From an uncultured Bacteroidales bacterium (GTDB taxonomy: Bacteria > Bacteroidota > Bacteroidia > Bacteroidales > UBA932), in assembly GCA_944326235.1 (NCBI GenBank), contig CALVDH010000003.1:60126-124125 (forward strand): a stretch of 64,000 nt of DNA, read 5' to 3'. The position numbers and the translations under genes are program-made. Shown piece after piece: positions 27,828 to 36,015 of this stretch. The notes under the pieces were generated by a model, which ran no database searches, was not told the DNA's origin, and worked only from the letters and a program-made list of their open reading frames with translations. Numbering within the stretch: the stretch's first letter is position 1; each line of letters opens with the position of its first letter.

Positions 27828-28895
27828 TTAGAATACTTTGTCAAAATGTGGAATGACGTCCCATCCGTCAACGGTTATGGCGAGTTCCAGTGTCCCGGGA
27901 ACCAGAGGTATGTCAGGATCGAGAGAGCCCGGGCGGGTGACGGTGATTCCGTAGGAATACACGCTGTTGGCGCGGATGCCGTAATGCCCGTTGCCGGACT
28001 GATAGCCGTATCCCTCCTGATTGACAGGTATGGGGTAGTAGTAGGTCACTCCGTCCAGGTCAGCCTGGAGCACCAGTTTGGTGGAAGGGGCGGTCTCTGC
28101 TGTCTCGTTTGAGAAGGTGTAGAAATAATGGGGAGCAGTATGGCCGGTCTCACCTATGGCTTCGGAGATGTTGTCCATAAGCAGTCCGGCCTCGGCGGTG
28201 CTGTTGACGTCTTCCCCGACCAGGCTCCCGGAATTGAGTATAATGGGAACCGTAGGAGAACTGCCGTCGTGAACGTGTTTCTCACCGTGGGCATTGACCA
28301 GGAACAGGCGGCAGTTCGTCAGGCTCATTCCTGCATACGGACTGCCGGCGAAACCGGTCTTGACCGAGGTGACGCATATCCTGGATATGAGCCGGCTGAC
28401 AGTGATGGCTACTGAGGAGGTGACGCCCAGGGTCTCCTCGGACTCACCGTACATGGTGAAGTCGCCCAGGGTCTCGTCCTTGAGCAGCGTAGTCAGGTTC
28501 CTGAAAGCATCCAGGGTGGTGATGCCGGCGTAAGTGCTGATGTTGGAGTTGGCTATCACGCAGATGAGTTTGGCTCCGGTGGTGGTGGACAGGGTCAGGT
28601 CATTCAGCGCGTCGCCCTCGAACCTTTTATATGTGTCCAGGCGGTGGTAGTCCGGAGAGTCCGGGTCTCCGCTGCGGAAGATAAATACATCCAGCGTGTT
28701 GATGCTGTTGTCCTGTTCGGTGCTCTGTGCCGAGGTGGACCTGGTCACGACCGGTTCCAGGGATAAGGTGAGGGATGAGGGCTGTTCCCCGTTGCTGCAC
28801 ACGGTGCAGTTCTCGGGCCGGCAGGAAGTCAGCCCGGTGGACAGGATGCCTGTAATCAGGGCACCTGCTGCCATGATGGAAGTTGAATGTCTCAT
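27828..28895 (-). CDS. Mfa1/FimA-like fimbrillin lipoprotein
   Basis: A 355-residue pilin-like lipoprotein, the first gene of the pilus operon. The start at 28895 (MRHSTSIMAAG) gives a proper signal peptide with the lipobox at TGLTSC (Cys22); an upstream ATG at 28988 would add 31 unlikely residues. After a Cys-rich stretch, LTLSLEPVVTRSTSAQSTEQ and INTLDVFIFRSGD match the N-terminal fimbrillin domain. In this family a protease cuts after an Arg in the first strand to free the donor-strand groove, and an Arg lies at about residue 48. The C-terminal domain has IPVNQEGYGYQSGNGHYGI. Polymerising stalk pilin is the likely role. Confidence 0.82.
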   Translation of the reverse strand: MRHSTSIMAAGALITGILSTGLTSCRPENCTVCSNGEQPSSLTLSLEPVVTRSTSAQSTEQDNSINTLDVFIFRSGDPDSPDYHRLDTYKRFEGDALNDLTLSTTTGAKLICVIANSNISTYAGITTLDAFRNLTTLLKDETLGDFTMYGESEETLGVTSSVAITVSRLISRICVTSVKTGFAGSPYAGMSLTNCRLFLVNAHGEKHVHDGSSPTVPIILNSGSLVGEDVNSTAEAGLLMDNISEAIGETGHTAPHYFYTFSNETAETAPSTKLVLQADLDGVTYYYPIPVNQEGYGYQSGNGHYGIRANSVYSYGITVTRPGSLDPDIPLVPGTLELAITVDGWDVIPHFDKVF

Positions 28896-28952
28896 TGTAC
28901 TGTTATTTAAAAAGTTGATTAAGGTCCATCGGCCCGGGGACGGTCGGGACGG

Positions 28953-28960
28953 CAAATGTA
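28953..28960 (-). promoter_or_regulatory. -7 box of the pilus operon
   Basis: On the minus strand it reads TACATTTG, with a TTTG (28977-28980) 16 bases upstream, shorter than the usual 19-21 spacing. It lies 57 bases before the pilin start. The 264-base divergent gap holds no other feature except the SDR promoter. Confidence 0.5.
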
Positions 28961-29133
28961 AGGCCCGTTTTCGATACAAAAAAGTCACTTTCGTATATTT
29001 CTCATCTTGCCTGGCAATTATAAAAAAAGAGAAGATTATATATTGTGCAGTGTATTGAAATACAATCCGTAACGGAAAGAAACGCGAGGCGGTGCAAAAT
29101 GAGAAATATGTGTTTTTATAAACAGAAAATACC

Positions 29134-29141
29134 TAAATTTG
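29134..29141 (+). promoter_or_regulatory. -7 box of the SDR gene
   Basis: TAAATTTG is a perfect TAnnTTTG match 18 bases before the ATG at 29160. Confidence 0.5.
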
Positions 29142-29159
29142 CGGTAAAACAGCGGAGCA

Positions 29160-29912
29160 ATGAAGAATGTTATTATAATAGGTGCCACTTCCGGCATAGG
29201 ACGGGCGGTGGCAGAGATATACATAAGGCAGGGACACAGGGTGGGGATAACCGGACGCAGGAGCGTCCTTCTGGATGAGATAGCCGCCGGAGCCCAGGCG
29301 GGAAAGGTCTTCACCAAGAGTTTCGATGTCTCGGATGCCTCGGCCTCCCGTTCACTGGAGGAACTGGTGGAGAGCATGGGCGGGGTGGATATCTGCCTTT
29401 ATTCCTCTGGATACGGTCATACCAATACGGATCTTGAGCCGGGACTGGAGCTGGGGCAGATCGATGTCAATGCCAAGGGGTTTGTCCGCTGTGCCGTGTG
29501 GCTGTTCAATTACTGGGCCGGGAACGGACTCAGAGGACACCTGGCCGTCATATCCTCGGTGGCCTCCATTCTGCCTCTCGGCGTATGTCCTGCATATTCG
29601 GCCACGAAGAAGTTCGAGGCCTTCTATCTGGAGACGCTCAGGCAGCTGGCGGTAATCCGGAAAGCGGATATAAGCCTGACGGCTGTCAAGCCCGGTTTCG
29701 TGGATACTGACTTTATACACGGGCGGCATTTCCCCATGACCATACGGAAGGAGAAAGCCGCCGCAATGATAGTCCGTGCGATAGAACGCAGAAAAAAAAC
29801 AGCGGTGATAGACAGACGCTGGGCCGCGCTCGGCCTGCTTATGCGTCTGCTGCCGTCTCCGCTGTGGACATTCTCAGGCCGTTTCTTCCGGCCCTACAAG
29901 GACATGTTCTAG
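29160..29912 (+). CDS. SDR-family oxidoreductase
   Basis: A 250-residue classical short-chain dehydrogenase. The cofactor motif GATSGIGRAVAEIY lies at residues 8-21, LYSSGYG stands in place of NNAG near residue 80, a catalytic Ser lies in ISSVASILPLG near 128, and YSATKKFEAFYLETLR carries the Tyr-x3-Lys near residue 143. A hydrophobic C-terminus (GLLMRLLPSPLWTFSG) suggests membrane association. The substrate cannot be told. It is transcribed alone and converges on the DUF3276 gene, their stop codons overlapping by four bases. Confidence 0.87.
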   Translation: MKNVIIIGATSGIGRAVAEIYIRQGHRVGITGRRSVLLDEIAAGAQAGKVFTKSFDVSDASASRSLEELVESMGGVDICLYSSGYGHTNTDLEPGLELGQIDVNAKGFVRCAVWLFNYWAGNGLRGHLAVISSVASILPLGVCPAYSATKKFEAFYLETLRQLAVIRKADISLTAVKPGFVDTDFIHGRHFPMTIRKEKAAAMIVRAIERRKKTAVIDRRWAALGLLMRLLPSPLWTFSGRFFRPYKDMF

Positions 29913-30289
29913 AGCTCCTCGAAGTTTACGCTTGAGAACTTCGGACCGTCCTCCTCTCTGGAAACAGGACCGCGCTGGTCGTCATCCATAGTCCTTTCGA
30001 CTACGGGAATCGGGCATTTTTCCTTGATGAAGGCTATCACTTCCTCAAGTCCCTGTGTGAACTTCTCGAAGTCTTCCTTGTAGAGGAAAATTTTATGCTT
30101 GTCGTAGGCAAAGCGGCCGTCTTTCTCTATTCTCCTCTTGCTCTCGGTGATGGTGAGGTAGTAATCGTTGCCCTTGGTTGCCTTCACATCGAAAAAGTAT
30201 GTCCTTTTTCCCGCACGCACCGGTCTTGAATATACATCATCTCCGTTGCGCTCCATAGCTGCTGCATTATCAATGTCTTCTGAATACAT
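29909..30289 (-). CDS. PUR-family nucleic-acid-binding protein (DUF3276)
   Basis: A 126-residue protein of the DUF3276 family with one PUR repeat: VYSRPVRAGKRTYFFDVKATKGNDYYLTI as beta strands, then KRRIEKDGRFAYDKHKIFLYKEDFEKF as strand plus helix. PUR-alpha-type repeats bind single-stranded DNA or RNA in Bacteroidetes and spirochaetes. The acidic C-terminal tail is variable. It is divergent from nusB with back-to-back promoters, and may act as a small RNA-binding regulator. Confidence 0.87.
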   Translation of the reverse strand: MYSEDIDNAAAMERNGDDVYSRPVRAGKRTYFFDVKATKGNDYYLTITESKRRIEKDGRFAYDKHKIFLYKEDFEKFTQGLEEVIAFIKEKCPIPVVERTMDDDQRGPVSREEDGPKFSSVNFEEL

Positions 30290-30316
30290 TTTGATTAAAT
30301 TTTATAAAATTTGACA

Positions 30317-30324
30317 CAAATATA
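30317..30324 (-). promoter_or_regulatory. -7 box of the DUF3276 gene
   Basis: On the minus strand it reads TATATTTG, 27 bases before the start codon. Confidence 0.55.
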
Positions 30325-30346
30325 GAGTTTTTTCTCATCTAAAAAG

Positions 30347-30354
30347 TATATTTG
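30347..30354 (+). promoter_or_regulatory. -7 box of the nusB operon
   Basis: TATATTTG is a perfect match 22 bases before the nusB ATG, divergent from the promoter at 30317. Confidence 0.6.
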
Positions 30355-30376
30355 CAAAATGTTTTAAAAATATTGT

Positions 30377-31327
30377 ATGCTCAACCGTCGTCTGATAAGG
30401 ATAAAAGTCTTCAAAGTTCTTTACAGTTCTGTGACCTCAGGCTCTGATTCTCTGATAGAAGCCGAGAAAACTCTGAACTATTCGTGTGAGAAGACACTCC
30501 ATCTTTACTATTTCATGCTGAATGCCGCGGTAGCCCTGCGCAATGCGGCCTTGACCAGGATAGAGACCGGACTCATGAAGTTCAATCCTACCCCTGAGGA
30601 ACGCAATCCCAACCGCAAGTTCGCAGAGAACCGGGTGTCTGCATATCTGGCCGGTGACCCGCGCTTCGTCAAGTTCTGCGAGGACCATGGCCTGATGTGG
30701 AACGAGGATCTTCAGTCTTTCATCAAGAAGACTCTCCAGACCCTGTCCACCCGCGACTATTTCAAGGAATACATGGAATCCGGAGAGTCGTCCATGGAGG
30801 AGGACTGCACCCTGTTCATCAGGATGTTCTCGGACCTCGAGCTTTTTGAGGACAACGGGGACCTGGCCTCCACCCTCGAGGATATGTCGGTGTACTGGAC
30901 CGATGACCTGGGCTTTGTGCTCTCGGCCATAGTCCGCGGTCTGGAAGTGCTGCGCTCCCGCGGTACGATGCCTGTGCCCGGTGTGTTCCTCAAGGATGAC
31001 GACCGCGAGTTCGCGGTGGAGCTGCTGCGGGCTGCCATGAGGGGATACGGCAAGTACATGGACCTGGTGGTGGCCAATACCAGCAACTGGGATCCGGACA
31101 GGGTGGTTACTACGGACCTGGTCCTGATAGTGCAGGGCATAGCCGAGGCCGTGCGCTTCCCCAACATTCCTCTCAAGGTGACTATCAACGAGTACGTGGA
31201 GATATCCAAGTTCTACAGCACGCTCAACAGCAAGGTCTTCGTCAACGGCCTGCTGGACAGAATCCTCCGCAGGATGGTGGACTCAGGAGAGGTGGTAAAG
31301 ACCGGCAGGGGGCTTATCGAGAATTAG
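30377..31327 (+). CDS. nusB: Transcription antitermination protein NusB (long Bacteroidetes form)
   Basis: At 316 residues this is about twice the length of E. coli NusB, as is usual in Bacteroidetes. It starts MLNRRLIRIKVFKVLYSSVTSG, the NusB Arg-rich N-terminus that binds boxA RNA. The conserved C-terminal NusB fold lies in about residues 180-316, with DLVLIVQGIAEAVRFPNIPLKVTINEYVEISK. NusB with NusE supports antitermination of rRNA operons. The middle insertion (about 60-180) is helical and of unknown role. It heads a rightward run with yajC, ybbR and coaE. Confidence 0.93.
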   Translation: MLNRRLIRIKVFKVLYSSVTSGSDSLIEAEKTLNYSCEKTLHLYYFMLNAAVALRNAALTRIETGLMKFNPTPEERNPNRKFAENRVSAYLAGDPRFVKFCEDHGLMWNEDLQSFIKKTLQTLSTRDYFKEYMESGESSMEEDCTLFIRMFSDLELFEDNGDLASTLEDMSVYWTDDLGFVLSAIVRGLEVLRSRGTMPVPGVFLKDDDREFAVELLRAAMRGYGKYMDLVVANTSNWDPDRVVTTDLVLIVQGIAEAVRFPNIPLKVTINEYVEISKFYSTLNSKVFVNGLLDRILRRMVDSGEVVKTGRGLIEN

Positions 31328-31337
31328 AAAAATTTCA

Positions 31338-31345
31338 TATATTTG
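31338..31345 (+). promoter_or_regulatory. -7 box before yajC
   Basis: TATATTTG lies 26 bases before the yajC ATG and 11 bases after the nusB stop, so yajC and its downstream genes may have their own promoter in addition to read-through. Confidence 0.5.
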
Positions 31346-31371
31346 TTCACTTAAATTAAAAGAAACGCAAA

Positions 31372-31713
31372 ATGAATCTTATTACAATGTTCCTTCTCCA
31401 GGCTCAGACACAGACACAGCCTCAGGGTGAGCCTACTTTCTTTCAGCAGTACTCTTTCCTGATACTGATGATCCTTATCTTCGTGGTGATGTATTTCTTC
31501 ATGATCCGTCCTCAGCAGAAGAAGCAGAAAGAGGTCGTGAAGTGGAGGGAATCCCTGAAGAAAGGAGACAGAATCGTCACTGTAGGCGGTATTTACGGTA
31601 CTGTAGCCGAGGTCAAGGACACATTCCTCGTAGTGGAGATTGACGCCAACGTGAAGATCCGCGTGGACAAGTCTTCCGTAGTCAAGGATATCACCGACGT
31701 CCAGAACCGGTAA
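31372..31713 (+). CDS. yajC: Preprotein translocase accessory subunit YajC
   Basis: A 113-residue YajC, part of the SecDF-YajC complex that assists Sec export. A single membrane helix (about residues 24-46, FLILMILIFVVMYFFMI) is followed by RPQQKKQKEVVKWRESLKKGDRIVTVGGIYGTV, the family signature, and a small beta domain. A Gln/Thr-rich stretch precedes the helix. The nusB-yajC-ybbR-coaE order is common in this phylum. Confidence 0.95.
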   Translation: MNLITMFLLQAQTQTQPQGEPTFFQQYSFLILMILIFVVMYFFMIRPQQKKQKEVVKWRESLKKGDRIVTVGGIYGTVAEVKDTFLVVEIDANVKIRVDKSSVVKDITDVQNR

Positions 31714-31724
31714 TACTCCCAGGA

Positions 31725-32711
31725 ATGACTTCGGGAAGCGGAATCACCGGCAATGACAGGGATCGCAAGGACGGAAAGGAGTGGCTGCTGCTGCTTCTTT
31801 CCCTCCTTCTTGCTTTTATTATCTGGCTGCTCCACAGCCTGTCGCTGCAGTATTCCGTGTTTTTCGAGTACAATGTGGAACTGACCTCGTCCCTCGAGGG
31901 TCGTTCCAGGAGCGCGGCTTCGGAGGACCTGCTGATCGTCAGGGGCCGCTCCGAGGGCTATTATATACTGCGCCAGCGCATAGGACGCCGCAAGACACTC
32001 AAGGTTACGGCTCCGGTTACGGCCCTCACCCATAAGGACGGCGATGCATTTTCCGTGGTCTGCGAGAATATCAAGAGCAATATCGTCGAGGCCCTCGGCG
32101 GCAACGTCGACCTGGAGTTCATCGTAACGGAGTCAATGGATTTCAACTTCCCCAGAATGGTCAGCAAGAGGGTCCCTGTCGCCCCGCGCACATCCATATC
32201 GTTCGACGGCCAGTACATGCCTCTCGGGCGTATAGAACTGCGGCCGGACAGTGTGGACATATACGGAGACGCACGTCTGCTCGAGACGGTGGACTCAGTG
32301 ATGACCATGACTATCTCCGCCTCGGATGTGGACGGCCCGATACAGGGTATCAGCACCCTTATGCCCATCCGCAGGGTGGAGTTCTCCGAGGACAATATAT
32401 ATTATTCCCTGAATGTGGTCCGGTATATCGAGGAGTCCGTGGATGTTCCCGTGACTTCCATTGGAGTGCCGGAGGACAAGGACCTGATAGTCTTCCCGTC
32501 TACGGTGAGGGTTACATTCAGGAGGATTTTCAGCAGCACCCAGTACAGTCCTGACGATTTCGTTCTGGCCGTGGACTACGCGGATTTTATAAAGACGATG
32601 GAATCGGAACTGATTCCCGAGCTGGTATCGGTACCGGCCGGGGTGATATCGTGGGAGATATCTCCAAGGTATGTGGACTGCATACTGCTGGAGAACAATG
32701 GAGGACAGTGA
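31725..32711 (+). CDS. YbbR-like (CdaR-type) membrane-anchored protein
   Basis: A 328-residue protein with one N-terminal membrane helix (about residues 17-38, WLLLLLSLLLAFIIWLLHSL) and periplasmic YbbR-like beta domains; the ESVDVPVTSIGVPEDKDLIVFPSTVRVTF stretch near residue 235 is a typical repeat. In Firmicutes YbbR/CdaR controls the c-di-AMP cyclase CdaA, but no cyclase gene is in the window. The gene is placed with yajC and coaE as in other Bacteroidales. Its stop shares one base with the coaE start (TGATG). The function here is unknown. Confidence 0.82.
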   Translation: MTSGSGITGNDRDRKDGKEWLLLLLSLLLAFIIWLLHSLSLQYSVFFEYNVELTSSLEGRSRSAASEDLLIVRGRSEGYYILRQRIGRRKTLKVTAPVTALTHKDGDAFSVVCENIKSNIVEALGGNVDLEFIVTESMDFNFPRMVSKRVPVAPRTSISFDGQYMPLGRIELRPDSVDIYGDARLLETVDSVMTMTISASDVDGPIQGISTLMPIRRVEFSEDNIYYSLNVVRYIEESVDVPVTSIGVPEDKDLIVFPSTVRVTFRRIFSSTQYSPDDFVLAVDYADFIKTMESELIPELVSVPAGVISWEISPRYVDCILLENNGGQ

Positions 32712-33319
32712 TGCGTACTCTGGCGGTTACAGGTGGTATAGGCAGCGGCAAGAGCTATGTCGTGCAGATGCTGGCCGCAATGGGCGTCCCGGTATATGAC
32801 GCTGACTCAAGGGCAAAAGGACTGTATGCCACTGATACTGAGCTTCTGGCCGGGCTCAAGGAAATTCTCGGAGACAGGCTGCTCAGGAACGGAGTCCTGG
32901 ACAGGGAGTATATGGCCTCCAGGATTTTTTCCGACAGGAGGCTTCTGGAGGAGGTGGAGAAGGCGGTCTTTCCCAGGGTGATTGCCGATTTCCGCCGGTG
33001 GAAGGCGGAACAGGAGGCGGCTCTGGATGGAATCCGGGATTCCGCCGGGTTCGTCATTATGGAGTCTGCCGTCTATCTGGAAAAACCGGCCTTGAAGGGA
33101 ACGGCGGACAAGGTCCTCACCGTGATATGTCCGGAGGAGGTGAGGGTGGAGAGGGTCATGCGGCGCTCGGCCATGACCCGCGCCCAGGTCCTGGAACGGA
33201 TGGCCAACCAGTGGAGCGATGAGCGCCGTACCGCAGTCTCGGATTTCGTCATAGTCTCGGACTTCCGCCATCCCCTGCTGCCGCAGGTATGGGGGGTATA
33301 TATGAAAATGAATGTTTAA
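32711..33319 (+). CDS. coaE: Dephospho-CoA kinase
   Basis: A 202-residue P-loop kinase for the last step of coenzyme A synthesis, phosphorylating the 3'-hydroxyl of dephospho-CoA. Walker A is GGIGSGKS at residues 8-15, VPVYDADSRAKGL near residue 28 supplies the catalytic Asp, and RVERVMRRSAMTRAQVLERMANQ is the typical LID and CoA-binding helix. ATG 32711 is chosen because it overlaps the ybbR stop and leaves the P-loop at the usual distance; the longer reading frame lies within ybbR. Confidence 0.95.
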   Translation: MRTLAVTGGIGSGKSYVVQMLAAMGVPVYDADSRAKGLYATDTELLAGLKEILGDRLLRNGVLDREYMASRIFSDRRLLEEVEKAVFPRVIADFRRWKAEQEAALDGIRDSAGFVIMESAVYLEKPALKGTADKVLTVICPEEVRVERVMRRSAMTRAQVLERMANQWSDERRTAVSDFVIVSDFRHPLLPQVWGVYMKMNV

Positions 33320-33340
33320 TAACTTTAATAATAAACTAAA

Positions 33341-33760
33341 ATGAAAACAGATTTACAGCAGATACTTTCAATCACTGGCGAACAGGGACTTTACCGCTAT
33401 GTGTCCCAGGCCCGCAACGGCATGATCGCAGAATCCTTGCTTACAGGACGCCGTACTGTATTCGGCCCCCACGCCAAGGTGTCGTCCCTCTCCGATATCT
33501 CCATCTACACCGAGGACGGAGAGACCCCGCTCAAGGACGTGCTTCTGAAGATGAAGGAGATCCTCGGGGAGGACAGCGCTCCGGACGCCAAGTCGGACTC
33601 CAAGGTCCTTAAGGAGTTCTTCGACAGGGCTCTTCCCGGCTATGACCAGGACCGTTTCTATCCTTCACACATGAAGAAGGTCGTTACCTGGTACAACCAG
33701 CTCAAACAGTATGCCTCCCTGGATTTCGAGACAGAGGAGGACGCCAAGGAGGAGGAATAG
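33341..33760 (+). CDS. DUF5606 family protein
   Basis: A 139-residue cytoplasmic protein of the Bacteroidetes-specific DUF5606 family. The N-terminal beta domain (MKTDLQQILSITGEQGLYRYVSQARNGMIAESL, residues 1-60) resembles a small SH3-like barrel. A helical C-terminus, KVLKEFFDRALPGYDQDRFYPSHMKKVVTWYNQL, ends in an acidic tail. Its role is unknown. It is placed between coaE and rimO with short gaps, so it is likely co-expressed with them. Confidence 0.87.
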   Translation: MKTDLQQILSITGEQGLYRYVSQARNGMIAESLLTGRRTVFGPHAKVSSLSDISIYTEDGETPLKDVLLKMKEILGEDSAPDAKSDSKVLKEFFDRALPGYDQDRFYPSHMKKVVTWYNQLKQYASLDFETEEDAKEEE

Positions 33761-33761
33761 C

Positions 33762-35087
33762 ATGAGTGCCGGAGGCAAAAGAGTCCGGGTGGTGACCATG
33801 GGCTGCTCGAAGAACCGCGTGGACTCCGAGCATCTGCTTATGCAGCTCGCCGCGGCCGGGTGGGAGGTGTCTCCGGAAGAGATCCCTCTGGAGGATGCAG
33901 GTGTGGACGTACTTGTCATCAACACCTGCGGATTTATTCTGGATGCCAAGGAAGAATCTGTAGACGCCATTCTCGAGGCAGTGGATGCCAAGAAGAAAGG
34001 TATTGTCTCCAGGGTCTACGTCATGGGCTGCCTCTCGCAGAGATACTCCGCCGAGCTGCCTGCGGAGATTCCGGAGGTCGACGGATTCTTCGGAGCATTC
34101 TCCACCGCACCTCTGCTGAAAGCGCTGGCAGTCAAGCCGGATCCCACCCTGGAGACGAGGCGTTACCTGACTACTCCCGGGCATTACGCCTATCTGAAGA
34201 TTTCTGAGGGCTGTGACAGGAAATGCTCCTACTGTGCCATTCCGGGTATCCGCGGCCCGCATGTCTCCGTTCCAGAGGAGAAGCTTCTGGAGGAGGCTGC
34301 CGCCCTTGCTGACGGAGGGGTCAAGGAACTGATAGTGATCGCCCAGGACACCACTTTCTACGGTCTGGACCTGTATGGAGAGAGGCGGCTGGGCCGTCTT
34401 CTGGACCGTCTGACCGGAATTTCCGGGATAGAGTGGATACGCCTGCTGTACGCCTATCCCGCTGCTTTCCCCAGGGATGTCCTGGAGATAATGGCATCTT
34501 CTCCGAAGATTTGCAGCTATCTCGACATACCTCTCCAACATTCGGCTGATCCGGTGCTGAGGGCCATGCGCCGCTCCATCGACGGGGCCGGCACCAGGAG
34601 GCTGGTGGAGGATATCCGCCGGGCGGTCCCCGGTATTGTCCTGAGGACTACCATGATGGTGGGACATCCGGGCGAGGGAGAGGAGGAGTTTGACGATCTG
34701 CTCTCCTTTGTCCGGGACAGCCGTTTCGAACGTCTGGGAGCCTTCGCGTATTCGGAGGAGGAAGGGACCTGGGGGGCACAGAATTTGAAGGATGCAGTAC
34801 CGGAGTCCGTGAAACAGGAGAGACTGGACGAGCTTATGGAACTGCAGGCCTCTATATCGTTGAGGTACAATGAAAGCCGTATCGGCTCAGTAGAAAGGGT
34901 GCTGATCGACACCTGCAGTCCGGAGGAAGGGACATGTACCGGACGGACGTCCCGGGAGGCTCCCGAGGTGGACGGTGAGGTGACGGTCGTGTGTCCCGGG
35001 GAAAGGCCTTTTCCCGGTCCCGGCAGTTTTGTGGACGTGCGCGTGACCGGTGCGGATGAGTATGACCTTACCGCTGAATTATTGTAA
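33762..35087 (+). CDS. rimO: Ribosomal protein S12 methylthiotransferase RimO
   Basis: A 441-residue radical-SAM methylthiotransferase that modifies Asp88 of ribosomal protein S12. The N-terminal MTTase domain begins VTMGCSKNRVDSEHL and contributes Cys ligands, including NTCGF near residue 50 and MGCLSQRY near 88. The radical-SAM cluster motif is Cys151, Cys155 and Cys158 in CDRKCSYCAIP. A C-terminal TRAM domain follows from about residue 375. ATG 33762, one base after the DUF5606 stop, gives the usual N-terminus. Confidence 0.96.
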   Translation: MSAGGKRVRVVTMGCSKNRVDSEHLLMQLAAAGWEVSPEEIPLEDAGVDVLVINTCGFILDAKEESVDAILEAVDAKKKGIVSRVYVMGCLSQRYSAELPAEIPEVDGFFGAFSTAPLLKALAVKPDPTLETRRYLTTPGHYAYLKISEGCDRKCSYCAIPGIRGPHVSVPEEKLLEEAAALADGGVKELIVIAQDTTFYGLDLYGERRLGRLLDRLTGISGIEWIRLLYAYPAAFPRDVLEIMASSPKICSYLDIPLQHSADPVLRAMRRSIDGAGTRRLVEDIRRAVPGIVLRTTMMVGHPGEGEEEFDDLLSFVRDSRFERLGAFAYSEEEGTWGAQNLKDAVPESVKQERLDELMELQASISLRYNESRIGSVERVLIDTCSPEEGTCTGRTSREAPEVDGEVTVVCPGERPFPGPGSFVDVRVTGADEYDLTAELL

Positions 35088-35103
35088 TATAAAAGAATAT
35101 AAG

Positions 35104-35994
35104 ATGAAGAATTTCTTGCTGACAGCCCTTCTGCCGCTGATGCTGGCGGTGACCTCGTGCGGTCCTGTGACTTTTACCCTGCCTGTCGAGAGAATGACGG
35201 GGGGAGAGAACGCAGTGGATTTTCAGGGAACGCTTCCCGGGGTTGTCTCCCTGGTGCAGCGCGGAGACAGCGATTCGGCCCTGCTGTCGGCACTTGCAGT
35301 GGGTATTGCCGAGAGGCTTGAGGCGGACCTCGGACTGGATTCCGGGGCAGTGCCGGTCTATTCGATGTATGCCGACGAGGTCAGTACTGCTTTCAGGGAG
35401 GACGTCGAGTATCTGCATGCAGCTGCGGGTGTGGAGTTTCTGATAGTTGCGGATTCGATGTATGTGGGGGAGTTCTCTGTCGAGATTCCGGACGGGAAGG
35501 CATATCTCCAGGGGGGCTTCATGCAGCAGACAGTGGTCTCGCTGCCTTATAATATAAGAGTGCAGGTCTTCGACAGCCGCAGACCGGAGCCTGTGACGGC
35601 ATGGACGGAGAATGATATCATGGAGTGGACCCTGCTTTCGGACACTCCTCTGACGCGGCTGAGGGCTGTGGAGAGGGTGAACAGTGAACTGGACAGTTCG
35701 TTCCGAACCCTGGGAGGAAGCCTCGCGGAGAGATTCCTGCCAGGATGGGAGACGGTCAACAAGATGCTCTATGTATATGATGACAACAAGTGGAATGAGG
35801 CCTGCCGTCTGGCCTATCTGTTCGAGTGGGAGAAGGCCATGGAGATCTGGTACGGAGAGGCCGACAGTCCGGATGTGCGCAGGGCCGCCTGTGCCGCGCA
35901 CAATCTCTCTGTAGCGTGTGAGATTCTGGAGCTCAATGATATGGCCGCTCAGTGGAAGGCCCGCTCGGAGGAGCTGATGAACCGTAGTAGGTAA
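35104..35994 (+). CDS. Outer-membrane or periplasmic lipoprotein (DUF6340-like)
   Basis: A 296-residue lipoprotein; the signal peptide ends at LAVTSC (Cys19). The body has an early CGPVTFTLPVERM and a middle domain (about 40-160) with VEFLIVADSMYVGEF. The last 90 residues are helical and TPR-like (EKAMEIWYGEADSPDVRRAACAAHNLSVACEIL). The pattern recalls Bacteroidetes DUF6340 lipoproteins; function is unknown. ATG 35104 is chosen for the signal peptide; the longer frame overlaps rimO. It belongs to the nusB-yicC gene run. Confidence 0.72.
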   Translation: MKNFLLTALLPLMLAVTSCGPVTFTLPVERMTGGENAVDFQGTLPGVVSLVQRGDSDSALLSALAVGIAERLEADLGLDSGAVPVYSMYADEVSTAFREDVEYLHAAAGVEFLIVADSMYVGEFSVEIPDGKAYLQGGFMQQTVVSLPYNIRVQVFDSRRPEPVTAWTENDIMEWTLLSDTPLTRLRAVERVNSELDSSFRTLGGSLAERFLPGWETVNKMLYVYDDNKWNEACRLAYLFEWEKAMEIWYGEADSPDVRRAACAAHNLSVACEILELNDMAAQWKARSEELMNRSR

Positions 35995-36015
35995 TTAATA
36001 ATCTGTAAGTAATAT

